Part shown: positions 25,542-33,493 of the stretch, one piece after another | Layout of the letters: each line of letters begins with the position of its first letter | How positions within the stretch are numbered: position 1 is the first letter of the stretch | Source: Rhodospirillaceae bacterium | GTDB taxonomy: Bacteria > Pseudomonadota > Alphaproteobacteria > UBA8366 | Direction of reading: 5' to 3' | NCBI GenBank assembly: GCA_002722095.1 | Contig: PBKG01000010.1 | Span: 74,285 to 115,166, forward strand | DNA: 40,882 nucleotides | Notes under the pieces: generated by a model | What the model saw: only the letters and a program-made list of their open reading frames with translations | What the model was told of the DNA's origin: nothing | Database searches by the model: none | Position numbers and translations under genes: made by a program

Positions 25542-26831
25542 TTACTTGCCATTGCTTTCGACACGTTTCTGATGCGCTTTCCCAAGCCGGTGGCCACCAA
25601 AGGCCCAAAGCGCGCTGATAGGTAAACAAATAGCGGCGATTGAGGTCAGGTCCAGTCCGGTGGCCTTAAAGCCGTGATAGACCCAGCCGAAAGCCGCGTC
25701 TCCGCCGCGGAACACAACCGTATCGAGGAAGTTCCTTGCTTTGTATTTGGCTTCTTCATCGACAGTGGTGAACAACACGCCGCGGGCCGGAATGGCGAGC
25801 GCAAAGTCGCTTGCGCGGCGTATCGACTGCACGGCGACAACGATCCCGAGCACGGGACTCACCATTAAGGCAGCGAAGCCGAACAAGGTGATCACCGGTA
25901 GTGCGACCAACGCAAAGCCGAGCCCGAGCTTAGTGAGAATGCGTCCGGTGCCGAAGATTTGGATACCTATGGTGAGCAGGCTCACGATCAGGTCGATGGT
26001 AGCGAAAAACCGGGTGCGCTCGGCGGAATCGGTAAACGCTTTCGAGACGATTTCGCCTTGTTGAAAATACAACACCGTGTTGGTGGCGGTGAGCAGCAAG
26101 ATGTAAAGGGCGATCATCAACAAGAAAGGCGAGCGCATGGTCTCAATGGCACCGGCAAACGGATTGCCACCAATCACTTGGTCCTTCGTTTTGGCGGAGT
26201 CTTTATTGAATTCGGCTGCCGAACGACCCATCGCGCTCGCGAAATACGTCGCCAGCAGCAGAAAAGCGGTCGAGATAAGCAGCAGATGTACCGGACCAAG
26301 CGGTTCCGCGAGCTGGATCGTGATCATAGGGCCCAGCAGGGCGCCGGCGGTTCCGCCGGCAGCGATAAATCCAAACAGACGTTTGCCTTGTTCCTCGCGG
26401 AACAGGTCGGCCAACAGGCTCCAGAAAATCGAAACCACGAAAAGATTGTAAACGCTGACCCAGATGAAAAAGCCGCCCGCAACGTATTTCCGGGCTGCGC
26501 CTTCGGGGTTGATCAGCAGAAGCAGCCAGAAGCCAATGATATTGGCGACGAAGAATAAATTCGCGATCGGTACGATCCGGCGTTTTGGAAAATGTCCCAC
26601 CAGCCAGCCATAAAGCGGTAATGCCAACAGCATGGCGAAAAAGGTGCCCGTGAACAAAAGCTGGAAATGTTCGTAGCCGACCTGCAGCGCCATCTCGTCG
26701 CGGAGCGGACGCAGGATGTAATAGCTGCAGAGTAAGCAGAAAAAATAGCCAAACCCGAGCAGTAACGCCCTGAGTTCGCCATCGCGGAGCTCGACGGCGC
26801 GGCCAATGAGCTGGGTGACGACGCTGGGCAT
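25542..26831 (-). CDS. NTP/NDP exchange transporter-like (MFS-related) membrane protein
   Basis: The 429-aa protein is highly hydrophobic, with about 12 membrane segments by eye. It has the motif SYYILRPLRDEMALQVG near residue 36 that I associate with the ATP/ADP translocase-like branch of bacterial MFS proteins. A cytoplasmic loop (FNKDSAKTKDQVIGG) splits the two halves. A late RRASDFALAIPARGVLFTTVDEEAKYKARNFLDTVVFRGGD block is also typical. True nucleotide exchange is known only from intracellular symbionts, so in this organism the substrate is open. It starts 4 nt after the VOC gene and precedes the aldo-keto reductases, suggesting uptake or export for the same pathway. Confidence 0.82.
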   Translation of the reverse strand: MPSVVTQLIGRAVELRDGELRALLLGFGYFFCLLCSYYILRPLRDEMALQVGYEHFQLLFTGTFFAMLLALPLYGWLVGHFPKRRIVPIANLFFVANIIGFWLLLLINPEGAARKYVAGGFFIWVSVYNLFVVSIFWSLLADLFREEQGKRLFGFIAAGGTAGALLGPMITIQLAEPLGPVHLLLISTAFLLLATYFASAMGRSAAEFNKDSAKTKDQVIGGNPFAGAIETMRSPFLLMIALYILLLTATNTVLYFQQGEIVSKAFTDSAERTRFFATIDLIVSLLTIGIQIFGTGRILTKLGLGFALVALPVITLFGFAALMVSPVLGIVVAVQSIRRASDFALAIPARGVLFTTVDEEAKYKARNFLDTVVFRGGDAAFGWVYHGFKATGLDLTSIAAICLPISALWAFGGHRLGKAHQKRVESNGK

Positions 26832-26835
26832 TGCG

Positions 26836-27186
26836 CTAGCCCGTCTTTACCAATCCCATTTTATTTCCTTGTGGGTCCTCGAAGACCGCGAATGTGACCA
26901 TTCCCGGAATTTCGGTGACGGGAACCACGATCTCGCCACCCATCTCCTCGACTTTGTCGAGATAGGATTCAGGATCATCGACTTCAACATAGACGAGGAC
27001 ACCGGGAGCGTGCTCGCCCTCGTAGAGCCCGCCGCCGATACCCTTATTTTCCGCATCGGTATCCACCAGACCGTAGCCGAGCGGGTTATTGTCTTTGATC
27101 TTCCACCCGAATAAATCCTGGTAGAAGCCCTTTAGCTCCTTGCGATCGGTGGCGTGAATTTCAAAATGTACGACCGGGGACCCCAT
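26836..27186 (-). CDS. VOC-family (glyoxalase/bleomycin-resistance fold) protein
   Basis: The 116-aa single-module protein has the paired beta-alpha-beta repeats of the vicinal oxygen chelate fold. VVHFEIHATDRKELKGFYQDLFGWKI opens the first half. VLVYVEVDDPESYLDKVEEMGGEIVVPV and FAVFEDPQGNKMGLV close the second. The family covers glyoxalases, dioxygenases, epimerases and drug-binding proteins, so the function is not fixed. A strong ribosome binding site (AGGGAGG) precedes the ATG at 27186, and the stop is 4 nt from the transporter start. Confidence 0.88.
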   Translation of the reverse strand: MGSPVVHFEIHATDRKELKGFYQDLFGWKIKDNNPLGYGLVDTDAENKGIGGGLYEGEHAPGVLVYVEVDDPESYLDKVEEMGGEIVVPVTEIPGMVTFAVFEDPQGNKMGLVKTG

Positions 27187-27207
27187 TTGTACCTCCCTGT
27201 TTTTGGA

Positions 27208-28107
27208 TTAATCCTGCTCGACGAACCTCATGTCGGCAATCTCATCATACGGGATTTCGCGGCTGATTAGGCCGCCGGACAAAAGACCTGCGCGCAACCG
27301 TTCGAAGCCCTGTTGATTGAGATATGGCGTCTGGTTCCAAATGCCAGCCTGCTGATAACGGTCGAGGGCTGCTGCCATGAGCTCGGCACTAAAGTCGGGG
27401 AAATAGGGCGTTACAGCCGCCGCCAGTTCGGTTGGCGTGTGGGTATGTACCCACTTAAGTGTCTTCGCCATCGCCTCGGTCATCGCTTTCAGTTGGTCTG
27501 CGCGCGCCGTTAGCATCGGCTTGGGCGCGTAAAAACTGGTATAGGCGCAGGGTCCTCGTGATGCGGCCTGGTACCAAAGGTGGGCACCGTCGCGGATTAG
27601 TATTTCCGCATAGGGCTCGAGCACCTGTACCGCATCCAAATTTCCCTCCCGAAATGCCTCCATATTCTCCGGCACCGTATTTTCAGAAGTGCGGTTCAGG
27701 CTGTCCGGGTCGATATCGGCGCGTCGCAAATCTTCTTGTAGGCAAAGCCAGGGAGTCACCGCCTCGATGAAATTACCGAAGCGCACTTCCTGAAGCTCTG
27801 CAAAATCAAAGTCTGCATTTGCTCGATTGCCGATGATTTGAAACGGGTCGCCGCCAACCACTTCGCAAAAGCAGACCAGTTCACATGCGGGGTCTTGATC
27901 GTGTAGATGCATCACCCGCATCGGCCCGCCCCAGGAGACCGCATCGTCGCGCTGGAGCGATGCTTTCGCACCTTCGCCCGGTGTATCCGATGCTCCCATT
28001 TCCACCGACACGCCTTCGGCCTCGAAAGCACCAATTTCGAAGGCCAGATAGAAAGGGGTGTAAAACAGCGCGCGAAAATTCTCGAACAGAGTGATGGTAC
28101 CGGTCAT
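27208..28107 (-). CDS. NMT1/THI5-like (SsuA-type) substrate-binding protein without signal peptide
   Basis: The 299-aa protein begins MTGTITLFENFRALFYTPFYLAFEIGAFEAEG, matching the mature start of NMT1/THI5 and ABC nitrate/sulfonate/pyrimidine binding proteins. It has no signal peptide or lipobox, and no ABC permease or ATPase gene lies nearby. A cytosolic ligand-binding or enzymatic role is therefore more likely than transport. The Cys cluster ACELVCFCEVV near residue 75 is noticeable but is not at the position of the yeast THI5 motif. Its ATG overlaps the stop of the PAP2 gene (ATGA), so translation is coupled. Confidence 0.8.
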   Translation of the reverse strand: MTGTITLFENFRALFYTPFYLAFEIGAFEAEGVSVEMGASDTPGEGAKASLQRDDAVSWGGPMRVMHLHDQDPACELVCFCEVVGGDPFQIIGNRANADFDFAELQEVRFGNFIEAVTPWLCLQEDLRRADIDPDSLNRTSENTVPENMEAFREGNLDAVQVLEPYAEILIRDGAHLWYQAASRGPCAYTSFYAPKPMLTARADQLKAMTEAMAKTLKWVHTHTPTELAAAVTPYFPDFSAELMAAALDRYQQAGIWNQTPYLNQQGFERLRAGLLSGGLISREIPYDEIADMRFVEQD

Positions 28108-28976
28108 TGGGAAGATTCCTCGTGCGTTGATTTTCGGCGGATGGGAATGTTTTTTGTGTTGCCCGACGCGGGTGTATCGCCTTCCGCCGGTGCTTCTACG
28201 ATTGGGCGATGGGAGCGAATTTCCGCGAACCAGCGGGTAAAGGATATTCCGAATCGCTCGATTTTGGCATCCGCGGCGCTGATGCCGGTCAAACTGTCTG
28301 CGGGCGCCTTATCGAGATAGTAACGTTTCAAGAGTACGGCCGCGACGATGGCGACAAAGGCGCCGGCAATGGCATCGCTCAGGAAATGTACTGTCAGCAC
28401 GACCCGGCTCAGGGCGATTAAGATCGCAACTACGATGCAAAGCGGTGCGAAGCGGGGGAAAAGGAAAATCAACGCCATCGCAAGTGCCCAAATGGTCTGC
28501 GAATGGCCCGATGGGAACGAATTCATCGCATGGTGAGTATTGAACGGAATTAGACCATAAAAATCATTCTCAAACATAGCCTTAGGGCGCTGTCGGCCGA
28601 TCACGAATTTCATCAAATTGATGGCAATTCCCGAGCTGACGAGGGTGAGAAACACGTATAGCGAATTACGGGCGCCGACACGAAAACGGCTCGTTCGGTC
28701 GGGGTCTCTAAGCGCCAACAGAGCGAAAATTATGAAACAAATGAGAGAGCCCACGATATAGGTTCCGGCGCGGCCGAAGTCGGTAATGGTTCGCCAGTAA
28801 ACACTTTGATTTTCCGAAACTTGGGATTTGATCCAAGGCGTAAGCCAGGGGTCGACCGCAAAACTCAAGATCAAGCAAAAGCTAAAGACAGCAATGCCCC
28901 AAGCCGTTAGGGGACGGGAGCGAAAGGCTTCACGCAACCGCTTGGAGATTTGAGCTAGGTTTGGATTTTTGATCAT
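28104..28976 (-). CDS. PAP2-family membrane phosphatase
   Basis: This family removes phosphate from lipid phosphates such as phosphatidate or undecaprenyl pyrophosphate at the membrane. The 290-aa protein has about six membrane segments and the three phosphatase motifs. They are KFVIGRQRP (K-x6-R-P), SFPSGHSQT and SRVVLTVHFLSDAIAG with the catalytic His and Asp. An Arg/Ser/Glu-rich cytoplasmic tail of ~60 residues ends it. It lies within the long minus-strand run. Its relation to the neighbouring catabolic genes is unclear. Confidence 0.92.
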   Translation of the reverse strand: MIKNPNLAQISKRLREAFRSRPLTAWGIAVFSFCLILSFAVDPWLTPWIKSQVSENQSVYWRTITDFGRAGTYIVGSLICFIIFALLALRDPDRTSRFRVGARNSLYVFLTLVSSGIAINLMKFVIGRQRPKAMFENDFYGLIPFNTHHAMNSFPSGHSQTIWALAMALIFLFPRFAPLCIVVAILIALSRVVLTVHFLSDAIAGAFVAIVAAVLLKRYYLDKAPADSLTGISAADAKIERFGISFTRWFAEIRSHRPIVEAPAEGDTPASGNTKNIPIRRKSTHEESSQ

Positions 28977-29005
28977 CGGGGCGGAGCCTAAAGCACCGAT
29001 GCGGC

Positions 29006-30514
29006 CTAGAAAATGCCTTTGTCGTCACGCACTGCGTTGGTGAGGGTGCCGTCGGGAACGGTCGGCAACAATGTCCGCAACTCATCCGCCGTGAGATCCT
29101 GCAAACGCCCTGCCTCCACGATGAACCGATCCGTTTCCGGAGATTCGACGATTCCGTCGGTCAAAGTGCGGAATTTTTGTTCGTATTCCGCGGGACCGAA
29201 AGGGCGGGCGCCGCGCGGGTGCGCGTTGGGCACGGCCATTTCATCTTCGATAACCGTGCCGTCCTTATAGGTGACCACCGCGCGCATACCATGATCCTTC
29301 TCCAATGGCGCGCGGTCGTTATAACGCTCCGTCCATTCCGGATCTTCGACCGTGGTGACCTTTTGCCAAAGGGTCACGGTCTCAGGCCGTTGGGCGCGTT
29401 CGGGCGCATAGCTTTTCTCGTGATGCCAGGTGCCGTCTTCGAGTGCGACCGCGAAGCAGTACATCGCACTATGATCGAGCGTTTCGCGGGAGGCGTTAGG
29501 GTCCCATTTCGCATCGTCGCCGGCACCGGCGCCCATCATCATATGGGTTTTGTATTTGGTCTTGAGGACGATGCTTTCGATCTCGTCCAGCTTGTCCAAT
29601 TGATCGCGCATCTTGAATGCAAGATCGATCGGTACTTGCCCGTGATACCCTGCGGCGTGTTCCTTGGTGTAGGTCTCGAGAATACGCCGTTTCGGCTCGC
29701 CCGCTTCGGGCAGCATGACGTCATAGCCGTCAGGCGCCTCATTCACATAGGCTGCCAGAAATCCGAAATCGCCTTCATAGATCGGGCCGGGGCTGCGTTC
29801 GCCGCGCATGGCCCGGTCGACCGCATGGATTGCGAGCATCGAGGAGTGCCCCGGTGCATTGGCTTTCCAGCTGGTGATCTCGCCGCGCCTTGCCTGGCCG
29901 GTAACCGCGCTCACTTGGACGCCGTGTTGTACCGCCTGATGGATCACGTCCGCCTCGAGCCCGAGCATTGCGCCGATACCGCAAACCACGGCGGGTACAA
30001 TATGAGCCGGATGGTCGAGCTTGCTTGCGGCCAAGGGAATATTGTGCGCGAGTGCGATTTGGGTTTCGTAGGCGGTTAGTATGCCTTTCAGCAGTGCCGC
30101 GCCGTCGCAGCCCAACTGTTGGGCGACCGCAAGCACGCCGGACATGGTATCGCCCGTATGGGCTACGTCGGCGCCGAAAAAACTGTCATGGAAATCGAGC
30201 TCGCGCACTGCCGTCGCGTTGGCCCAGGCCGCCCATTCGCAATGGACGGCTACCAGAGAGGAGAGGCCGAAAAGTGCGGCGCCGTCCGGGCGCGGGTGGG
30301 CGAGCGCTTCAGCTCTGGCTGCAGCTACGGAATCAATATTTATCGCGGCATACGCAACCGCTGCATTGTCGATTACCCGGCAGGCAGCCATTTCCGCCGC
30401 TTTGTCGTCGATAGGTGCCTTGTCGGCGGCGCAGTCGGCCAGTGCCCAAGCAAGTTGCTCTTCCTGAGGCGGCGTCTCTGCTAACGGATGAACACGGACA
30501 TTGATCGTACGCAT
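29006..30514 (-). CDS. MmgE/PrpD family protein 2
   Basis: The family includes 2-methylcitrate dehydratase, iminodisuccinate epimerase and cis-aconitate decarboxylase. The 502-aa protein has the helical N-terminal domain with AACRVIDNAAVAYAAINI and the Ser/His-containing HSMLAIHAVDRAMRG-type centre (PGHSSMLAIHAVD). A lid domain follows with LDKLDEIESIVLKTKYKTHMMM and the late ALEDGTWHHEKSY. Length is within the family range. A GAGG ribosome binding site precedes the ATG at 30514. A second, more diverged MmgE/PrpD gene is the first gene of this run, so one pathway may use two such steps. The exact reaction is not inferable. Confidence 0.9.
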   Translation of the reverse strand: MRTINVRVHPLAETPPQEEQLAWALADCAADKAPIDDKAAEMAACRVIDNAAVAYAAINIDSVAAARAEALAHPRPDGAALFGLSSLVAVHCEWAAWANATAVRELDFHDSFFGADVAHTGDTMSGVLAVAQQLGCDGAALLKGILTAYETQIALAHNIPLAASKLDHPAHIVPAVVCGIGAMLGLEADVIHQAVQHGVQVSAVTGQARRGEITSWKANAPGHSSMLAIHAVDRAMRGERSPGPIYEGDFGFLAAYVNEAPDGYDVMLPEAGEPKRRILETYTKEHAAGYHGQVPIDLAFKMRDQLDKLDEIESIVLKTKYKTHMMMGAGAGDDAKWDPNASRETLDHSAMYCFAVALEDGTWHHEKSYAPERAQRPETVTLWQKVTTVEDPEWTERYNDRAPLEKDHGMRAVVTYKDGTVIEDEMAVPNAHPRGARPFGPAEYEQKFRTLTDGIVESPETDRFIVEAGRLQDLTADELRTLLPTVPDGTLTNAVRDDKGIF

Positions 30515-30523
30515 GGCATTTCC

Positions 30524-31270
30524 TCACCTGACGATTTGCGCTGCCAGCCACACCAATCCGACCAGCAGCGGCTGATGGAGAATATAGATCACCAGCGTGT
30601 GTCGGCCCACCCAAGCGGTCATGGCGCCAATCCCTTTTACCGGCTGCCATTCGGAAACCGGCCCGGTTGGGCGTTCCGCCCGCCAGTTGCCGTAGGCGAT
30701 GCCTAACAGCATGACCCCGGCCCAGGGGAAGATCGGTACGTAATCCACGCTTTCGGGCATGCGAGTAACGAAGCCGATCCATTGCAGCCAGTCATGGTCG
30801 AAAATTCGATTGCCGACCAAATGTGGCAAGGTCCAGACGGCAATGCCTGCCGCCAAGGCATACCAGAAGGACAGCGTGAGGAAGGGCAGCACCAAAAGAC
30901 TGGCGACCGCGATGCAATGGAGCACGCCGAAGAACACATATGCTTGTGGAAAGATGAAATAGGTTCCGAGCGAAACCAATCCGGCACCAAGCACGATCGC
31001 GGTCCATCGCCGCCAAAAGGCCGACCAGCCTCGCCCACGGCCCGCTGCCAGCACCATGGAAAGCCCTGCCAGAAACAGAAACGATGCCAAGATCGCCGTC
31101 CGCGCGCCGAGCCAGAACGGATCGCTAAAGAGCGCAAAGTCGGTGAATTGAAAATCGTTTAGATCCCAAGCGAGATGGTAAAGCGCCATAAAATAGACCG
31201 CGATCCCGCGCGCCAAATCGATGACGGCGATGCGGGGAGGAGCGGTGCCCTCGGAGAAGGTGGCGGTCAT
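30524..31270 (-). CDS. DUF1624 / heparan-alpha-glucosaminide N-acetyltransferase-like membrane protein
   Basis: The 248-aa protein has about seven membrane segments. It opens with the signature AVIDLARGIAVYFMALYHLAWDLNDF, in which the His may act in transmembrane acetyl transfer as in the lysosomal enzyme. FLAGLSMVLA, FFGVLHCIAVASLL and the C-terminal RHTLVIYILHQPLLVG are also typical. The family probably transfers acyl groups to extracytoplasmic sugars; the substrate is unknown. It sits 9 nt upstream of MmgE/PrpD 2. Confidence 0.88.
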   Translation of the reverse strand: MTATFSEGTAPPRIAVIDLARGIAVYFMALYHLAWDLNDFQFTDFALFSDPFWLGARTAILASFLFLAGLSMVLAAGRGRGWSAFWRRWTAIVLGAGLVSLGTYFIFPQAYVFFGVLHCIAVASLLVLPFLTLSFWYALAAGIAVWTLPHLVGNRIFDHDWLQWIGFVTRMPESVDYVPIFPWAGVMLLGIAYGNWRAERPTGPVSEWQPVKGIGAMTAWVGRHTLVIYILHQPLLVGLVWLAAQIVR

Positions 31271-31291
31271 GGATTTATCCGTTTTTACCGG

Positions 31292-32305
31292 TCAAATCAT
31301 GCTCAACAAACGTTCATGTATCCGTTTGCTGACCAGGATACCCTGCTTGCGGCGGATTTCTCGTTCGCGGAAGCCGCGCTCGGAGGGGATGCGGATTTCG
31401 GTTTCGCCAGGTTGCTTGGGAAGATTTTTGATTTTTGTCAGCAGCTCGTCGAGCTCGTTCTGGAACTGCCCGGCCGGCATCAGGAGTTCAGGGTCAAAGA
31501 CGACAATGAAGTAGCCGAAATCGCTGACCGCGCCGTTTTTGAATCGCGCCCCGCCGAGGAGGCCGAGCGCTTGCACCATTAGCGATAATCCGTAGCCCTT
31601 ATGACCGCCGAATGGATAAACGCCGCCCTTCAGCAGATCGTCGGCATTGCGGGTCGGGGCGCCATCGCCGTCGATACCGCAAACTTCAGCGAAATCCTCG
31701 CCGAGAAATGCTTTCATCAAGACTTCGCCGGACATCACCGACGCGGTTCCCATGTCGAAGATGAGCGGGTCGATTTTGCCCGGCAGGACAAAAGCCAGCG
31801 GGTTAGTGCCCAAGGCTTTCTGGCGCGCGCCCGGCGGAACAACTGTCGGGTTACTGCTGACGGCGTAAATGGCGCCGAACCCGGCTCGACCGATCTTTTC
31901 CAGATAATGCGTGGCTCGACCGCCGTACCAGCAATTTTGCATCCCGATCAGTGCGACGCCCATTTCGCTCGCTTTTTCGATGCCAACTTCGGCTGCCCGC
32001 GCAATTGCCACGTAGCCCACATGGTTTCCCCCGTCGAGCAGAGCGGAAACCGGTGTCTCTTTGACGATAGTGATTGGGGTACGGGGCTGTTTGATTTCCG
32101 GCCGGTCTGCGATCACCAATATTCGGGGTAAGCCGGCGAAGGCGTAGCCGCACATCGCGGCATCGATCAAATGGGTGGCTATGATACGGGCTTCTTCGGG
32201 CGTAAAACCTAAGCTCTCAAGGGCCTGCTCGCCGAGTGTCTCCGCATCCTCAATGCTGAGGCGGACGTGATCGTCACTGTTGGCGTCCAGCGGATTCTCA
32301 CTCAC
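31292..32305 (-). CDS. Ldh-family (malate/L-lactate/L-sulfolactate type) NAD(P)-dependent dehydrogenase
   Basis: This non-Rossmann family oxidises 2-hydroxy acids such as malate, ureidoglycolate or sulfolactate. The 337-aa protein shows LLDGGNHVGYVAIARAAEVGIEKA, GMQNCWYGGRATHYLEKIG, VSSNPTVVPPGARQKALGTNPLAFVLPG and the GGVYPFGGHKGYGLSLMVQ block that binds the cofactor. The start is a GTG at 32305 with a strong GGGGAG ribosome binding site. A sulfotransferase gene precedes it by 24 nt. A 2-hydroxy acid step fits the MmgE/PrpD and aconitase-like neighbours. Confidence 0.92.
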   Translation of the reverse strand: MSENPLDANSDDHVRLSIEDAETLGEQALESLGFTPEEARIIATHLIDAAMCGYAFAGLPRILVIADRPEIKQPRTPITIVKETPVSALLDGGNHVGYVAIARAAEVGIEKASEMGVALIGMQNCWYGGRATHYLEKIGRAGFGAIYAVSSNPTVVPPGARQKALGTNPLAFVLPGKIDPLIFDMGTASVMSGEVLMKAFLGEDFAEVCGIDGDGAPTRNADDLLKGGVYPFGGHKGYGLSLMVQALGLLGGARFKNGAVSDFGYFIVVFDPELLMPAGQFQNELDELLTKIKNLPKQPGETEIRIPSERGFREREIRRKQGILVSKRIHERLLSMI

Positions 32306-32329
32306 GGTATGCTCCCCGATCAGTGCCCT

Positions 32330-33481
32330 CTAAACAGCGCCGACGCCGGTATATTGGCGTTTCAGCGCGAGGCGTTCTTTCCAGTCTCTCGGCGCGCGCA
32401 CGCCTGTAATGTGATCTTCGAATGGGTCTTCATGGAGGCCGCCGGCGGGTTGGTCGGCCTCGCTCCATATGCCCTTCTGCCGCCGCGCCTCACGCTGATC
32501 GATGACCCAGTCGTGGTAACTCTCCATCACTACTCTACCTCCGGGAGCCGCGAGTTGGGCGGCACGGAAGCAGTCGTCCTGATCGCGATAGCGCGCCGCC
32601 TCCGCCTCGTCGACCACCAGTGGCTCGGTCTCGAGATCGTAGCCTTCGGCCTTATGGACCTCACCCGCGACGCCCGCATAAATGCGTTGCTCGAACAGGC
32701 TGAGCTTATCCCGATACATGCCGATGAACTCGTCGGTGACCGGCCGGCCGAGGGGCTTGTGGTCGCGAAGCTTGCCGCGTGCTTGCGCGATCGGGCTTTG
32801 GTGAAAATCGAGCATGGCGGGCTCGTACTCTTCATCCAAGAAGACGCAGACCTCGCGCAACAGTTTTTCCGGTTCGCGCACCAAATCTTCATAGTGAACG
32901 TCGAGCCAGGTTTCGGCGGGAAAATGCTTGCGGAGGCTTTGTGCCTCGGCCTGGCTATGGGCCCAGTTCTCGGCGGCAACGAAAATATTGGTCGGGCCGA
33001 AATCCGCTTGCATGCAGTCGACCGACATGTCGCGCCCGTCCCGAGTGACGCAGATGAATTTGGCGCCAGGAAAGTCCTCAAGGATTTCTTTGCAGAAATA
33101 GAGATTATTCGGAGTTTTCTCGCCCCAGCGCGGTTTATCGACCCATTTGGCGTAACGCTCGAACATGGCGCAGTAGATGCCGGCAAAGCTCTTTTCTTTG
33201 AGCTCGCCCATCAACTCGTCGACGATGGTGGCGGGGTTCGTCGGCATACCCCAGAACGGATTTCGCAGCCCGAATACCATTTCGTCCGCGAGCACCCGCA
33301 GGTTTTCCTCTTTGCTGAGATCGCCGAAGGTGTGGAGATAGCCGCGGAAGCGCGGGTACCACCATGCCACTTCGGGGACGGCGAGGCGGCTGTGGCAGCC
33401 AAGCATGGCCATGACCAGCGTCGAGCCCGAACGCTCTTGGCCGACGATGAAGATCGGTTTTTCGTCGAGATCGATCGGCAT
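32330..33481 (-). CDS. Sulfotransferase family protein
   Basis: It would transfer sulfate from PAPS to a hydroxyl or amine. The 383-aa protein has the 5'-phosphosulfate loop IVGQERSGSTLVMAML at residues 11-26. The 3'-phosphate motif is CVTRDGRDMSVDCMQADFGP near residue 148, followed by an LDVHYEDLVREPEKLLREVCVFL block. The C-terminal third is rich in charged residues. An AAGGAGG ribosome binding site precedes the ATG at 33481. The acceptor cannot be inferred. Confidence 0.9.
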   Translation of the reverse strand: MPIDLDEKPIFIVGQERSGSTLVMAMLGCHSRLAVPEVAWWYPRFRGYLHTFGDLSKEENLRVLADEMVFGLRNPFWGMPTNPATIVDELMGELKEKSFAGIYCAMFERYAKWVDKPRWGEKTPNNLYFCKEILEDFPGAKFICVTRDGRDMSVDCMQADFGPTNIFVAAENWAHSQAEAQSLRKHFPAETWLDVHYEDLVREPEKLLREVCVFLDEEYEPAMLDFHQSPIAQARGKLRDHKPLGRPVTDEFIGMYRDKLSLFEQRIYAGVAGEVHKAEGYDLETEPLVVDEAEAARYRDQDDCFRAAQLAAPGGRVVMESYHDWVIDQREARRQKGIWSEADQPAGGLHEDPFEDHITGVRAPRDWKERLALKRQYTGVGAV

Positions 33482-33493
33482 GGGAATCCTCCT

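Noticed and set aside
29177..30079. 300-codon plus-strand frame opposite MmgE/PrpD 2
   Set aside because: Antisense shadow of a well-supported gene; composition typical of mirrored high-GC coding DNA.
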